A stretch of 64,000 bases of DNA, taken from contig JAODTK010005855.1 of NCBI GenBank assembly GCA_026419785.1, positions 62,001-126,000 of the forward strand. The letters run 5' to 3'. This DNA is from Sclerodactyla briareus. Taxonomy: Eukaryota > Echinodermata > Holothuroidea > Dendrochirotida > Sclerodactylidae. A program made the translations under genes and the position numbers. The notes beneath the pieces are model-generated. The model did not search any database, was not told the origin of the DNA, and saw only the letters and a list, made by a program, of their open reading frames with translations. Below, one piece after another: positions 45,877 to 58,797 of the stretch (its first letter is position 1; each line of letters starts with the position of its first letter).

Positions 45877-48800
45877 CAACAATACAACGCCATAGTAACT
45901 TTTCCGCATCTCATGATGTCAGCCGAAACATGGTTTGGAGAAAATTGCACCTATGTCCTATGGTGGCGAAAGTTAGTATCTGCCGGAACTGCACTTAAGC
46001 CCCGGTCACTCAGGATTATTAGATGGATTGGCACCAAAAGCAATAGGCTATGTGCAAGGGGCCGGCGATCACGAGGGGGGGGGGCGGGGGGACATCCCCA
46101 ATTTTTTGGTGGGGTGGGAAATATATCAATCCCCCCCCCCCAATATTTTGCGGACTGGGGAAAAAAAAAAATCTTATAATCATATGTACAGTACAGCCAT
46201 AACACAAAGTCTAACTCATATTTCTTATTAGATTGCCTGAATTTCATGTTGGGAAGGCCGAAATGCTAAAAAGAAAATCGCGCTGCGCGCGCTGCATCTA
46301 TATCTTTTCCGTTACTATAATACAGTAGGCTCACGCGTGTACAAATACTATTCAGATTCTGGCAAATATGATTTTTCTCCATACGTGTCACCTTCAAGTG
46401 TGGTGAAAATATAGGTAAGCCACGAGAAGAATTTGGTTCAGGACTTGATTCATGTTGCCCCCCTCCCCACTACAACAATAGCGGGATCACTGTCATCTTA
46501 AAACTGCCAACGTTTAGTTCACTATGATCCTATGTTAGATGGCTTTGCCAGCCTGACGATGGAAGCGATATGTAACGAAAAACAACAGGGCAGGGGATCG
46601 TGACATTAGTAAGGAAGTTTACGTGATTGACGTTGGATACTATACAGGCGCGGATCGGGGCGAAACTATTCTGAGACGTGAGAGATTTGGACGAAAAATT
46701 TGAGCAGAAACGAATCTAAAAATGACCAAATTGTCTGCTGACAGGCTCAATTCCTCTAAATCAAATGCCCGAAAATGCAAACATTTTCCATGACAGTGAT
46801 GTTCAAGCTAATTTTCAATCTGCGGGTAGCCTCCAACCCAATTGGTCCCCGATGAAATATCTCTAAGGATGGTGAGAAATGTAAGGATTAACGTCGATCA
46901 TTTTCGGAATTTACTGTCAATTTCAGTGATTGCATACTGCCAGTCACGGGAAGTACCGCTCCTGCAACCGGGGGAGGGGAGGGGGTGGTCTGTAAAACTA
47001 TTTTCTTATACGAGTACGCATCAACTGATGGTGGCCCAAATCGAGACAAGCATTTTTCATAATAACCGTCTTGCATCAAAGGTCATTAAGGTTAAAAAAA
47101 AACTGCCAAATAATACATTTTCTGCAACAACTTCTAGTGACTGTATGCGTTATGGCTGCAGTTTTTGACGAATGAATATCAAGGGTAATAATGCTTAAAT
47201 AATAGCATGTTCTCCAACATCCTACAAAAACTGTATGCGATATGGCTGATATGTTGAGGCATGGTGCCCATTATCCAGGGAATATTTTTCATGAAAACTG
47301 TTATGTCATAAAAGATGGTTAATTAGGCTAATTATCAGATGCGTATGAATATCCTAAATAGTTATTCCAAGGATTTCTCTCATCCCTTACGAAACCCTCA
47401 AGGGAAACCCAGCCTCCCGCTCCAGCCTGTCAACCCTTCTTCTGGCCCCCTCAATAAAGTTAAGGGTTGTTTACATAAGCTCTGGTAGCGCTCTCCTGTA
47501 CTATTATACAGTTCACTACTGCTACCTATTCAAGAATGGCAGGGTGTCAGGTTACACCTGCAGCAGAGGAGCTTATATTGCCACTGGTAGTGGGTGAGAC
47601 AGCAGGAAAGTAATGACTCTAGAGTTGCTGGAAATATCAGTAGGAGATAAAATCTTATGGGTGACATTGAGGATATACAGACAACTATTAGATTTAGGAC
47701 AAGTATCCACTATGAGCTGCAGTGGGCCATAGGGTCCATTTACATTGTTGGACAAAATGGAATCTGAGGGAACTATCACTCAGTAACTGTTTATAACCAG
47801 AGAGTCCGGGGTAGGTAGGATCGTGCTAAACACCCAGTCTGTTGTTATGGTTGTTATGTTTTAAGGGGATTAATCAATGATTACAATGAATGTTTTCAAT
47901 TTTAGAGGTATTGAGATACCATTACGTGTACACAATTACTCGATCACTTTGCTTTATTCATTTTTTCATTCCATCACTACTTATTTCTGTGAATAGAGCA
48001 CTCCTTTGATTATTCACTATATAAAACTGTATTATTCACATAGGCTGGAGGACACTGGAGGTCATTCAGTGTGTCTTTTCGCATGGTGTTTTCCAAATTG
48101 GTTTGATTTTCCTGACGATTGATTGGTAGCATGTATGGTCTACCTCAGTTTAGTCTCCCATAATGTTAACATTAGCTCGAGTCACTGGGGGTTATGCAGT
48201 GTGTATAAATTGCTCCATTCATGCAATGTTCAATTAAGTTTGTTGAATTCCATGAAATGTATTAAGTGTGGTCCTGGGATATGTGAAGTGAGCAAGTAGG
48301 TCAATAGGAAGTTGAATATTGTGTCTAATTTGCAATAATTTAAGCAATCTTAGTCACATTTCCACAAAACTTATACTTCTTAGTAGACATTGTCAATAAT
48401 CAGTCCTTACGAATTTGAAATTGATCACTGATTAGTAGGGTGTTAAATGCTAATACCAAAATCTTAAAGCAACACATTAATTGCCTTGTAATTGTTTGCA
48501 TGGTGACTATTAGATGGAAACACTAATCGCGCAACCAGGCGAGACACTGGCGATCGCCTTGTCTTGGTTGTGTGTGCCTGTGTGCGTTTCTGCATGTTAT
48601 GTTTTAGCTCCCAACTGAGCATGCTTCCAAAAATGTCACGGTGGGGTCATTCTTTAGTCAGGTCATTCTTGCTTGTTTTTTTGTTTTTTGTCTTGCCTGA
48701 ACTTTGTTTGAGGAGAGAATAGCAATCACTTTGTTGTGTGTGGCTGTCTGTTTGTCTGTCTGTTCGTCCATCTGTTTGCTTGTACGTGTGGTTTGATATC

Positions 48801-49840
48801 TGCTGAACCGTGTAGAGCCGTCATGTGAGGCTTTTTTGTGTGGAGGTGTACAGTGAAGAGTAATCTTTGTGTGACCTCCTTTGATCACAAATACCCATAC
48901 TAATTTGTATAAATTTGCACATTCAATGGAGATTAACCAGAAAGCATGTGTACAAAATAATTCAGTAAAATGCGTAGGTGATGCAGTTCAGGATATACAA
49001 CTAATAGATACAGTAGAGACAGGGCACTAAGAAAAAACAAGGGAATTAAACAATTCTCCCCCATTGATTGCTCAAAAGCGGAAATATACACATGGCCAAT
49101 TTACCCACCTACACATGTCTAGTTCAAAGACAGAACTTCAGAAGTCATTAAAGGGACGTAATAAACAATTCAGCTCATAGTAACACTGGAAAATTGCATG
49201 TTTCGTCCCCTTAAATAATTATGAGCTCTGACAGATGTTGACCATCCTTCGAAGTTTGACACAATGTTCAGCGACTCCTGGGTGACCACAAGCACAGTCT
49301 CAAACAAGGCTAACATCAACAGAATTGAAAACCCAATGAGCCAGTCTGTGACAATTTCACAACTAGTCGAACTTGTAACTTGTTCAGAAATTGAAGTTTA
49401 TATTGAGCAATTCGATGGAAAATAATGAAATAATCCTATGATGCTCTTTGCAAAAACTAAACACTGTTGAATTTGGAAGGTTTGAGCTACAGCACCATTG
49501 GTGCTCTAGTTTCCGTTTGATATCTCCCGGCAAGTTAGCGGAGTGTAACTTATCCAGCTGCTGGTTGAAACGTAGTAGGTGGCAACCCAGTGTATTTTCC
49601 CACCGTACAGCACATGCGGCATGCTCAGTCAATGGAGCAATTCACATGTGAAAAGTGGGGGGTGTGATGAGCATTTGACCCAGAAATTACAGAGTGAAAA
49701 TGTTAAAGTCAATAGGAGCATCGCCAAAAATTGAGGCATTTATCCTCCCCATCCTCCGCGGGATGTGCGTCCATGGGCATACGGTGTTTCGTCTTATGGG
49801 GTGTAGGCCTATTCACGGTAGTTTTTTCCCCTATCAACAG
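45877..49840. other. Between Ig-like exons
   Basis: G/C-rich patch with paired GGGG and CCCC runs at 46070-46165, a CGCGCTGCGCGCGCTGC palindrome near 46280, a tiny inverted element at 49149. Otherwise AT-rich, nothing coding recognised. Confidence 0.5.
49149..49219. mobile_element. Very short inverted-terminus element
   Basis: TTAAAGGGACGTAATAAA at the left and TTTCGTCCCCTTAAATAA at the right are imperfectly inverted over about 11 bases, total near 70 bases. Resembles a tiny MITE; could be chance. Confidence 0.3.
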
Positions 49841-50146
49841 GACAATCAAAGTGTGATCCTTTCGTGCGATTCCGGTCTCGGAAACAATTTTCCCCAGCAG
49901 ATACGATGGTTTCGACAGGATACAGAACTGAAGAGCGCCACCCAAGCAGCTTTAAATCTCGTGACTTTACTGACGTCAGAAGATGAATATGTAAATTATA
50001 CATGCGTCCTTGGAGACGGGGACCTAAGTTCATTGCCATCCTGCAGCCTCATTCCGTACCACAGCAAGCCGACAGGGCAGATCAACAGACTAAATGGTGA
50101 CGCGATAGTCGGAGATAACGTTACCCTCGTGATGGAATTACACTGA
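49841..50146 (+). CDS. Ig domain exon, followed by a truncated second Ig domain
   Basis: A T/C-rich run and CAG at 49838-49840 give a strong acceptor. The frame encodes DNQSVILSCDSGLGN, QIRWFRQDTELKS, TLLTSEDEYVNYTC: first Cys, core Trp and the DxY-x-C motif in standard Ig spacing (glycosylation site NYT). After a hinge with PSCSLIPYHSKP a second domain begins (GDAIVGDNVTLVM) but meets TGA at 50144-50146 before its first Cys. Either the exon ends earlier at an unseen donor, or the gene is truncated. It probably belongs with the exon at 44644, although the phases do not join directly, so a middle exon is implied. Confidence 0.55.
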   Translation, partial: DNQSVILSCDSGLGNNFPQQIRWFRQDTELKSATQAALNLVTLLTSEDEYVNYTCVLGDGDLSSLPSCSLIPYHSKPTGQINRLNGDAIVGDNVTLVMELH

Positions 50147-52820
50147 AAACAAAAATGATCTTTGCACTCTCATTGGAACATATCGTACCTCAATGTGAGG
50201 ATGGGGTTTTTTTCTTCCCAACATAATATTCACACATATACAACCCAACGCCGTCTAAGTGACAGCATTGATTCCTCAGTGCTCGTCAGCCCATGCAGTA
50301 TATGGCCCGACACTGAAAATATGATTACACAGTGCGTAGGACTATACGTGAACATGTTATCAGCTGTGGGAACGGTTCTTATATTATTTTAATATGGGGG
50401 GGGGGTACGATGTGGACTGCAATTTACTACTGAGCGGAGCGCCACCATTTGTTGTCGGCGTAGCGCCCTCTGAGTATATTAGCTTTTATACCTCCGAGAT
50501 CGCCGGAACTGGCAATTTCCGGGCGTAATTGCAAAATCGGCATGTGCAATTCAGTAAGAAAAGAATGTTGAAGTGTTATCACTCTGCAGAATATAGGCAG
50601 ATAAATATGCGCAAACAGCATCTTTATTTTCATGAAAGAATATTCAGCAAGTGATTTCAAACTAAATACCAAGAACCTATACTGAAAGTTCACAATTTAC
50701 GCTAACAGGTGGAGCTAGGAATTCAGATAGTACAATAGGGAAGACTCCGACCTACGTAATCGTCAATTGCTCCTGACTCTTTGAGCGGTAGACTGTTAAT
50801 CAATGCTTAACCATCCACTATGATAAAAGGTGCCCCCGATTCTACGCCGAGGACTGCATTGAGAGTTTATGAAACTTAATTGAGTTTGAGATCCTGTCAA
50901 TTACTCAGCTTCCCAGTAATGCTGCAGGAGTTTGTGTGACAATAAAAAAACACAGGATTACAGTCTCTGTTCAGACAGAGATGGACATCTCTAAGAACAC
51001 CTCAGTCTTTCTCAAATACCTTTCCACTCGGAAACCCCATCTGGTCCTGGCGGAACAAGGAGCTCCGGTTTTCCTCGATAGATCGGCAGCATCCCTCTAT
51101 AAACACGGTCGAACTAGTTCCAACAATTTCAAGGTGACTGAATACTGGGTTCAGTACTTTAGCGTCGACGGTATCCTTTGGGTTTAGTGTAAGCAGATCC
51201 TGGCTGATTTCCTTCTTTTCTACATGTGTATAAACTAGCGGATACTGCTGATTGAGTGTTACTGAAACCCAAGTGAAACTTGAGATCACAGTAATGCTTC
51301 AATATTTGGGTTCCACGTTCTAGAAAACATATAACGAGATTTTTTTCGAGGGGAGGGGATATGAAGTATCAAATCAGGATTACTGCCATTGTGGAGGACA
51401 ACGGTGGCCTATTTTTTCTCAATCAGTGGATAAAAAAGAATATTGAGAGTATCCCTTAGCGTACTTCAATGGAAATTCATGCTTCCTTCAAAATGTGAAA
51501 GAATGTACTCCGAAAGGGGGCCTATTTGACCCTTCAAGTCAGTATTTGGATAGTGTGCGTGCACTTACAGTTGATCGGTTAGCACAGTTAGTATAGGGCG
51601 TCGGCCTACCACTCGGGTGAGGAGAATGGAGTTCGAATCCCGGTCGCGTCATACCCCACCACCACATATTAACCACACTGGAGGCTATGTTTTATTCCAC
51701 AGTGCCTAGTGAAGAATCTGCAGCTGTTGAAAAGAACAATATTCAGGTATGCCCCCCGGCCGAGCCTTGAATAGATTCGATCTTAAGCTCGACAAGTCAA
51801 TCATGAAATAACATGAAAATGACCAATGCGGCTGTGCTGAAAAACGTGCGATCTCCCATTGGAAGCGCATTTCAGATTTATCTTCTACTGCTGAACGCTC
51901 CAATAATATTCCTGCCTGCGCAGGAGACCACCGTACCGGGTACAACGAAGCAATCATTTACGCAGTTCCACAAACACGACCTGGGAGAATAAAATGAATC
52001 GTCAACAATTATCAATGATAATAAGAATAATGAAACTGAAAACATATTCAGCTGTGCATGCCAATCGAGCGAATGCGAGAAAAGAAAGAAAAAAGAGGAA
52101 AAAGGACAAATGAAAAAACAGGGTAGGGTGAGGTGCACTATGGCGAACGATACTGTGAACTTTCTCGGGACCTCTAGCCCCCTCTCGGAAATCCTGGCGT
52201 CGTCCTCTTCGTTCTGCCCGCTGCGTTAACGTACTCCACGTGCATAAGCAATTCGATCGTTGAACAAATATAATCTGGAACCAGCTTCCCTCAAAGACGC
52301 CGCCATTAAATTTTCTAGCGACTCCAGCGCATCGACATTAACGATAATAGGGAAGTAATATTTACTTTCAGCCAATGGAGGTTCGAATTTCAAGTACTGG
52401 ATCCTTACATATATGACGAGGGAAATTCCGGATAACGTTAGTAGACTGGGTTAGAACAGATTGGGACGACAAAAATAACAGAGATGCGAGCAATGCTGCT
52501 TTACTGAGATATTCGTTTTTACTAGCCATGAAATTTAGATTCCGTCACCCACCCGACTGTTGTCGTCGCTTATGGACACTAAGGTAAATGATGACATTTT
52601 GTATATTGGGTTATCTGTAGCAAAATCCGTAATTATCACCGTGTTCTTCTTGAGATCATTTTTGCATATGCAGAGATTCTTTTTGCTGTTGTTATCCAAA
52701 GTGGAAGAGTGAGTGTAATTGTTGTAAATATTTTGTTTATCCCTATAACTGGGGTTTACGAGGGGTGGGTGGGCTTGATCGTTCAGTAGCTTTGTTTCTC
52801 ATTTTTCTCTTCAATATTAG
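50147..52820. other. Between Ig-like exons
   Basis: The SINE head at 51571 and no recognised coding segment. A frame at 50936-51187 is unexplained. Confidence 0.5.
51571..51651 (+). mobile_element. tRNA-derived SINE head
   Basis: GTTAGCACAGTTAGTATAGG resembles a pol III A box region and GAGTTCGAATCCC is a near-perfect B box about 50 bases on. The tRNA-like part lacks a good anticodon stem, and a non-tRNA tail follows (ACCACCACATATTAACCAC), as in SINEs. Confidence 0.55.
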
Positions 52821-53082
52821 CCAAAGCCTACAGATCTATCAAGTTTCTGCTCCTTCCTCTTTAGACCCCCTCATTTCATTTACTAATGTAACATGTTGTA
52901 TAGCGGCGCAACTATGTTGGTTTTTTCGGGTGGGAAATAAATGGATAAATGTTACTGATTGCACTAGGTGCTTTCACCCGCCAGCGAGGAGCGAACGATT
53001 CGAAATCCGAAACCGTTCGCTAGCGACCCTCGGCATAATGTTGACTCATTTATTTCTAATCGCTGACGACTACGTGCACTAA
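52821..53082 (+). CDS. Third Ig-like exon candidate
   Basis: A pyrimidine-rich tract and AG at 52819-52820 precede it. The frame reads LQIYQVSAPSSLDP, FTNVTCCIAAQLCWFFRVGN, INVTDCTRC and ends IADDYVH-stop. The Cys, then Trp 6 residues on (unusually close), and DDY near the end resemble an Ig fold with extra cysteines, but the Cys expected after DDY appears only one frame over, suggesting a one-base lesion near 53075. Its phase would accept the phase-2 end of the 44644-45017 exon. An upstream reading frame contains a hydrophobic SVALFLIFLFNISQS run that could be a leader, but it has no ATG. Confidence 0.4.
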
Positions 53083-56000
53083 TCTTTTTATGTGTTTTTT
53101 GGGCAGGGTATGCATGGTGCTCGAAAAGAAAAGAAAAAAGGTTTTAGAAGATCAAATGACCTCTTGAATAACGATCGAGGTAACTCCATGATTTGTTCAC
53201 CCAAGACATAAAAAGCAGTTCTAATTCTTCGTATTTAATAAAACATAGAGGAAATTTGAATTGTAAAATATAAGCAATTTCATGTAACATTTACCATGTA
53301 ACCACATCGTTATGGTTGGAGTTATTACCATTGAAGAACTAGCCTTGTGGTATACCTGTATACCACTATCCCATGTTACTGTCTTACAACTGTTATTGTT
53401 TTTTCGTTTTCTGCGGGTATATACAGAAAACCTGAGGCCGACCTTGCTATAATGTTTCGCGAAGTGTGTCACATATTGTTAGGTGTCGTACGAAACCCGC
53501 ACTACTTCGCCAACGCCCCTGTTCCCATCTTGAGCTCCCACGGCCGACCCCCCTGACCTGCTGGACTTCCAGTATCCTGGCCACTGCTGATCTCCAAGAC
53601 GCTGCTAACCATAGAAATATTCGCGCCATTTTGGCGACCGAGATGCGTGGTGCAGTAAACAGTCAAAATTGTTTATATAGAAAAGTCCTATAGAATGACC
53701 CATGCACACTAACTAGTTCGCCTCAGTGGGGCAAATAAGTGAATGGAACAAAATAAAAATAGCTCACCACCCCCCCCCGATGTATACTCGAGGTCTGCTA
53801 GGAAATATTTGGAGAACACATCGATTTACCAATTTCGAATTGGACAATGAGTTCCAGATATGAAAGGACACCAAGTGTTTTTGTGGAAGTGAGTTCCTAC
53901 GTGTAAAAATGACAGGATGTGAAGAAACCCGTTTGTTTTTGGAAGCCAGAACAAGGTCATTCACTTTGGGAGAGGTCAAATTTCTAGAGCTTTTCAGTGT
54001 AATAATCGGTGCAACGCGAACATTCAACAGTGAGTGTCAAAATAAGTGAGTATTTGTTGCAGATCGGCAGAAGTGAAACTCATTTTCTATTTGGCCTAGG
54101 TCAAAGTTCTTCGAAGTCAACGAAAATGATTTCTGCGAGAAAAAAGTTTTCATTTTCAGTCGGATATTTGAAGAGTGCAAACATTTATCAAGTTCAAAAT
54201 GAACAAGTATGCTGCAGATCAGCAGAAGTGCAATCCCATTATATGAAGTAAGAGTCAACAGGAATAGATTGTAAGCTCGAATCAGAACACTGGACTGTTT
54301 TATGCCATGTAACTCGGATCCTTTATTCACTCAGCACGATTGGGTTCTAATTGCAAGTACAACATGAAACTAAATAAATCATCTAACAAAACAACATACA
54401 TCAACAATTGGTAATGCATACGATGTACATATCGCCTATACAGAACACATTCATACCCAAATCGCACCCATACCCACTCGGCCCACATACAACAGATACC
54501 CGTCAACGCATTAACTTGTTCACTTTTGCACATCTAGACCCTATGATAATTACGATACCGCCGCTTCGCAACTCCCAAGTGACGCTTGACACGACAACTT
54601 TAGAGTCCATATTAAACAAATAATCCTCGCTACATCGCCCAAACATTACTTCGAGTATTTCTCTACAATGTATTAAAACATAAACATCAACTCACTTCGT
54701 AGGCCCACAAATTCTGTTAAAAACCGAGCCTAATTCATAACTGACTGCCAGTCTCAACAAGTCACGAGTGGCGGCGCTATAACAAAATATATCTATCGCA
54801 AACCGCGACATAGATTACTTTGAGAAGAAGTTTCTAGTCGGATATTTAGACAGGGAGAATATTGTCACGTTCAAATTAGGCATGTATTGGATGCAGATTA
54901 TGGGAGGACGACGCCTATCATATTTAGGCAAGTTTCGTGTCATTTAGGACCGAGAAAGGTCAACCTTTGAGGAAGCTCGTTAGCACGATATATGTAGAAT
55001 ATCACCATTGGCAACTTAGTTTTGTTCGTTCCACAAATTAAGAGAGGTTCTATTATTTTCAAGTTACTCTTTTCTCTGTGGCTGCTGTACTATTTTCGAG
55101 AGCTAAATTGCAGTTTTGTGTGTAGGAATTACATGTTGTATCAATCCTCAAGGGTATACCGTACGTGGGCACAAATGGAGGTTAGTTTTCTCCAAAATAA
55201 TTTTCTGTTATTCTTTCCACCCTTTCCGTGATTTAACGGGGAGTCCTATATATATGTCAAATTGCGTGTAGCATAGTGTCATGCTACATAAAATAGCATA
55301 TTATGAGCCAGCTAGCACTGTGGTGTCCTCAAGGGTTGTTCCGGTTGAACGTCCTCAGTCTCATCACCTCTTACCGCCGTATGGCAGGCTGGCCATACCT
55401 GGAGCTAATTTATATTCACCCACATATCTTGTCGGTAACAGCGGATGTAGAATTGCCCTTGTTGCAGACGCCGGGCAGTCTGCGTTTCCACGCTAATAGC
55501 ACAATATTTACGATATCATTTATTAGTGTTGGAAAATAGCTGGCGGTGAGGGCATTCCGCAGCCATTTGCTGTCGCGAGTCGGGACATTTGGCAGCAACT
55601 TAATACTAACTAACGCTTTGTCAATGACTAATTTTATTGAACCACATCCACTAGCATATGCATTGATAAAGGACTTGATTCGCTATTTGTCAACCATCGA
55701 ATGTGAATGGCCCTTCACACGTTTTAAAAGGAACATATTTTCTTTTTTATAGTTGAGCTAAACGATTTTTATCGTTTTTCGATATGACATCATCTAGGAA
55801 TTTTGTTTGTTTCGAAGACTTTAGTATTTGAGAAGATATTGACAATTTTTACCATACATTTTTTAGCTTCCTGTTCAGCCTGGAATCTGAAAAAAATTGT
55901 GTAGCAGAACGATCAAAAATCATTATGGTGTGATCGGCCCCTCAAGGGGGCAGACCACAGGTGGGATGCCGAGCAAACAACAACCAAGAGGGGCCCTAGC

Positions 56001-56825
56001 ACTCCCAGCGGACCGCCCTCGCCCCGGGCATGACGTAACCCCAGTCATGCTTCACCTATTCCCACTGGAGCACAATTTTGCCTGCAGGTGAATAGAGCCG
56101 AGTGTGAGCAGATTGCTCCGAGTGTCAACTACCGACCCAACCCTATCCATTCATCTATGTAGCCCACAAAGTTGGTTCATGATATTTGATGGAGTGAAAT
56201 CAGTGTTGCTGAATTTCTTCTAGATGTCAGTTGCAGACTAAGAGCATTCCCAAGAAACCCTACCTTCATAATCCGGAAGAGACATGCTGCGTTTCACTTA
56301 CCTCCTGAACACAGTGTTTCCAGGAGGGTCGACAACAAATAGAAGAGTTCCCCCACTAGTTCACACAACTGTTGCAGAATGCATTCAGTCGGTGTCACTC
56401 TACCTGGAAAGTAGACAAGGTCAATGGAACGCTGCATTATTAACAGCAGACAGATATGTTCCTTACAGGTCACCAAATAGTACCTGGGAGTGTAGACGCA
56501 TTAACCCTTTAGCTAAGTGGGGGTCCATCCCTCGGCCGAGCCATCGGACCTACCAACGAAACACTATAGCAGCATTGTATGTACGTTAGGCTGAGACTAG
56601 CTAGAGCCTAACCTCAAAGTCATGCCTGCTATGCATCAAAATCACTTTCAAAATCATACTTATCGGATTCTTCACTGGGCTTCCTCTTCATTTCCGAAAC
56701 TTTCTCCTTAATGTAAAAAAAATGCAATACTGTCTAGGCTATTATTGAGGATATGTTAAACATTTGTTTGATTTGTCTAGAGTGGATTTCACAATTATTC
56801 TCAAAATTTGTGAGAATGAGAGCGA
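53083..56825. other. Downstream of the Ig-like exons, nothing certain
   Basis: An AATAAA at about 53237 could end an Ig transcript. A GC-rich patch at 55930-56060 (GTGATCGGCCCCTCAAGGGG) stands out from AT-rich neighbours and may be a repeat fragment. No gene recognised. Confidence 0.4.
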
Positions 56826-56856
56826 TATAATATATATATTATATATATATATATAT

Positions 56857-56888
<32 letters not shown>

Positions 56889-56899
56889 ATATAATATAT

Positions 56900-56970
<71 letters not shown>

Positions 56971-56995
56971 ATATTATATATATATATATATACTG
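56826..56995. repeat. TA microsatellite
   Basis: About 170 bases of alternating TA with occasional phase slips. Runs directly into the stray 84-bp units. Confidence 0.97.
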
Positions 56996-57132
56996 AGGAT
57001 AATGATACACAGTCTTGTAGTTGCTCATATATACTCCAGAGCTCCCACATACACCTTACCTGAGGTAAGTACCGAGGATGATGATACACAGTCTTGTAGT
57101 TGCTCATATATACTCCAGAGCTCCCACATACA
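56995..57132 (+). repeat. Stray pair of exon-11-type minisatellite units
   Basis: Two units with TACTGAGGATAATGATACAC, CTCCAGAGCTCCCACATACA and TTACCTGAGGTAAGTACCG directly abut a TA microsatellite. They match the 84-bp array but lie upstream of the second exon 10 copy, where this array is not expected. Confidence 0.88.
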
Positions 57133-58237
57133 CTAGAATTGCAAAGATCATTTCTTTCTATTATCTATCTGTATTATTATCATTCAGCCAGATATACTTG
57201 TTATGGGAGGTGCTGCATGGGGTGGGCCATAAGAGAGACATTCCCTAACGCCACCAATGTAGGAAATGTGTGATTTGAAAGCCTTGTCAAAAGTTTGACC
57301 CTAAAAATGGTAGAAGACATTTGATTGACTGGTAAAATGGCATTTATACAAGTATTTTAAACAGTTATGACTTGTCAATTGCATGACCCCCCCTTGTACC
57401 CCAGACAAGGTGAATCATTGCACTTAAGTGGGTCAACAAATGATGCACCCCTCAGTCACTTTTGTGCCTGAAAAATAATGAAAATTGATACACCCACAGT
57501 CACTTTAAAAAGACCACAGCATACTCTGCTGTACCAATTGAAACGATTTACTGGCAATGATTATACCCCGGCAGTTCACGTTAGTGATTAACGACGTATG
57601 ATACAATGACTCACATGTGAGGCCCATGCTATTGGACACTGAATGTACCTACAATGACTCACCTTTTCCAGTGTAGTGGCGGAGGCAATTAACATATATA
57701 GGCCTGTATGCACTTCTCTTTCCCACACATATACCCCCAAAAAGGAGACTTTTTTACATTCGTTGATTATGTTGATGATGTTAGTCGTCCGGACAAACAA
57801 TTCAAAGAACTGACACAGTCACTTATGATTGAACATTTCGCTAAAGTGATCCTCATTATAAAGCCTTGCCTGCAGTCTGCCGACTCAGTGGGTACGGTCG
57901 CTGGGACTTCCCACATGCATGAAAACGTTGTACGCTCCTGTTTATGACTCGTGAACTTTCCCTCACTCTTCAAGAGACACTTTCTTAACCGTTTTATTTT
58001 TCAGTCTTTTTGCTTCAATTGCCTTCAGATGACTTTTTGACCTGGTCAAAAGCAACAAGCATCTCTTGCGGTCAGTAAATATTGCAGGTGATCGTTTTGC
58101 GTCAAGTTGTGGTTTGAGTTGGCAACACACATCTTGCAGGGTTTGATATAGCTGAATCATCATGGTGATGCCACAACCTTGTAAGGGAACATGTCGGGGA
58201 AAAAGGGCAAGGGATTACTACGCAGAGTTGCGTTCTG
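57133..58237. other. Gap between stray minisatellite and second LONP1 copy
   Basis: No match seen to the intron upstream of exon 10 in the first copy. Nothing coding recognised. Confidence 0.5.
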
Positions 58238-58404
58238 ATTTACAGGAAAGCTGCTTTCAAGATTATCAAAAAGGGGATTCAACCGAATCACCGTCAACGA
58301 AGACAATCTCCAAGATTTCGTTGGGGAACCAATTTTCACTACCGAGAGGATGTATGAGAAGACTCCCCCGGGGGTCGTGATGGGTCTAGCGTGGACTGCA
58401 ATGG
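58238..58404 (+). pseudogene. Copy of LONP1 exon 10, acceptor broken
   Basis: Encodes KAAFKIIK, then after a one-base insertion near 58286 [20 protein letters not shown] and [19 protein letters not shown]. Where the first copy has TTCTCAG before the exon, this copy has TTCTG, so the AG acceptor is lost. The donor GTGAGT at 58405 is intact and preceded by ATGG, which shows the phase-1 ending that the first copy lacks. A Lys to Glu change is seen in VGKP. Confidence 0.85.
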
Positions 58405-58797
58405 GTGAGTCAGGGGGTCTTGATGGGTCTAGCGTGGACTGCAATGGGTGAGTCAGGGGGTTGAGATGAGTCTAGCATGGACTGCGATGGCTGAGTCAGG
58501 GGGTCTTGATGGGTCTAGCCTGGACTGCATGGGTGAGTCAGGGGGTCGTGATGGGTCTAGCCTGGACTGCATGGGTGAGTCAGGGGGTCGTGATGGGTCT
58601 AGCGTGGACTGCAATGGGTGAGTCAGGGGGTTGTGATGGGTCTATCGTGGACTGCAATGGGTGAGTCAGGGGGTCTTGATGGGACTAGCCTGGACTGCAA
58701 TGGGTGAGTCAGGGGGTCGTGATGTGACTAGCCTGGACTGCATGGGTGAGTCAGGGGGTCTTGATGGGTCTAGCGTGGACTGCAATGGGTGAGTCAA
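58365..58797 (+). repeat. 42-bp exon-end minisatellite in the second LONP1 copy
   Basis: Same unit as at 24082-24545 (GTCGTGATGGGTCTAGC, TGGACTGCAATGG, GTGAGTCAGG), about ten units. The unit is more homogeneous here and often CTTGATGGG. Confidence 0.93.

Noticed and set aside
50936..51187. Plus-strand ORF MTIKKHRITVSV...
   Set aside because: No domain recognised and no convincing splice sites around it.
55281..55539. Possible further Ig domain (SLRFHANSTIFTISFISVG)
   Set aside because: Only a vague strand-E-like pattern, no Cys-Trp-Cys framework in any single frame.
56801..57107. Ile-Tyr repeat ORFs
   Set aside because: Translation of the TA microsatellite.
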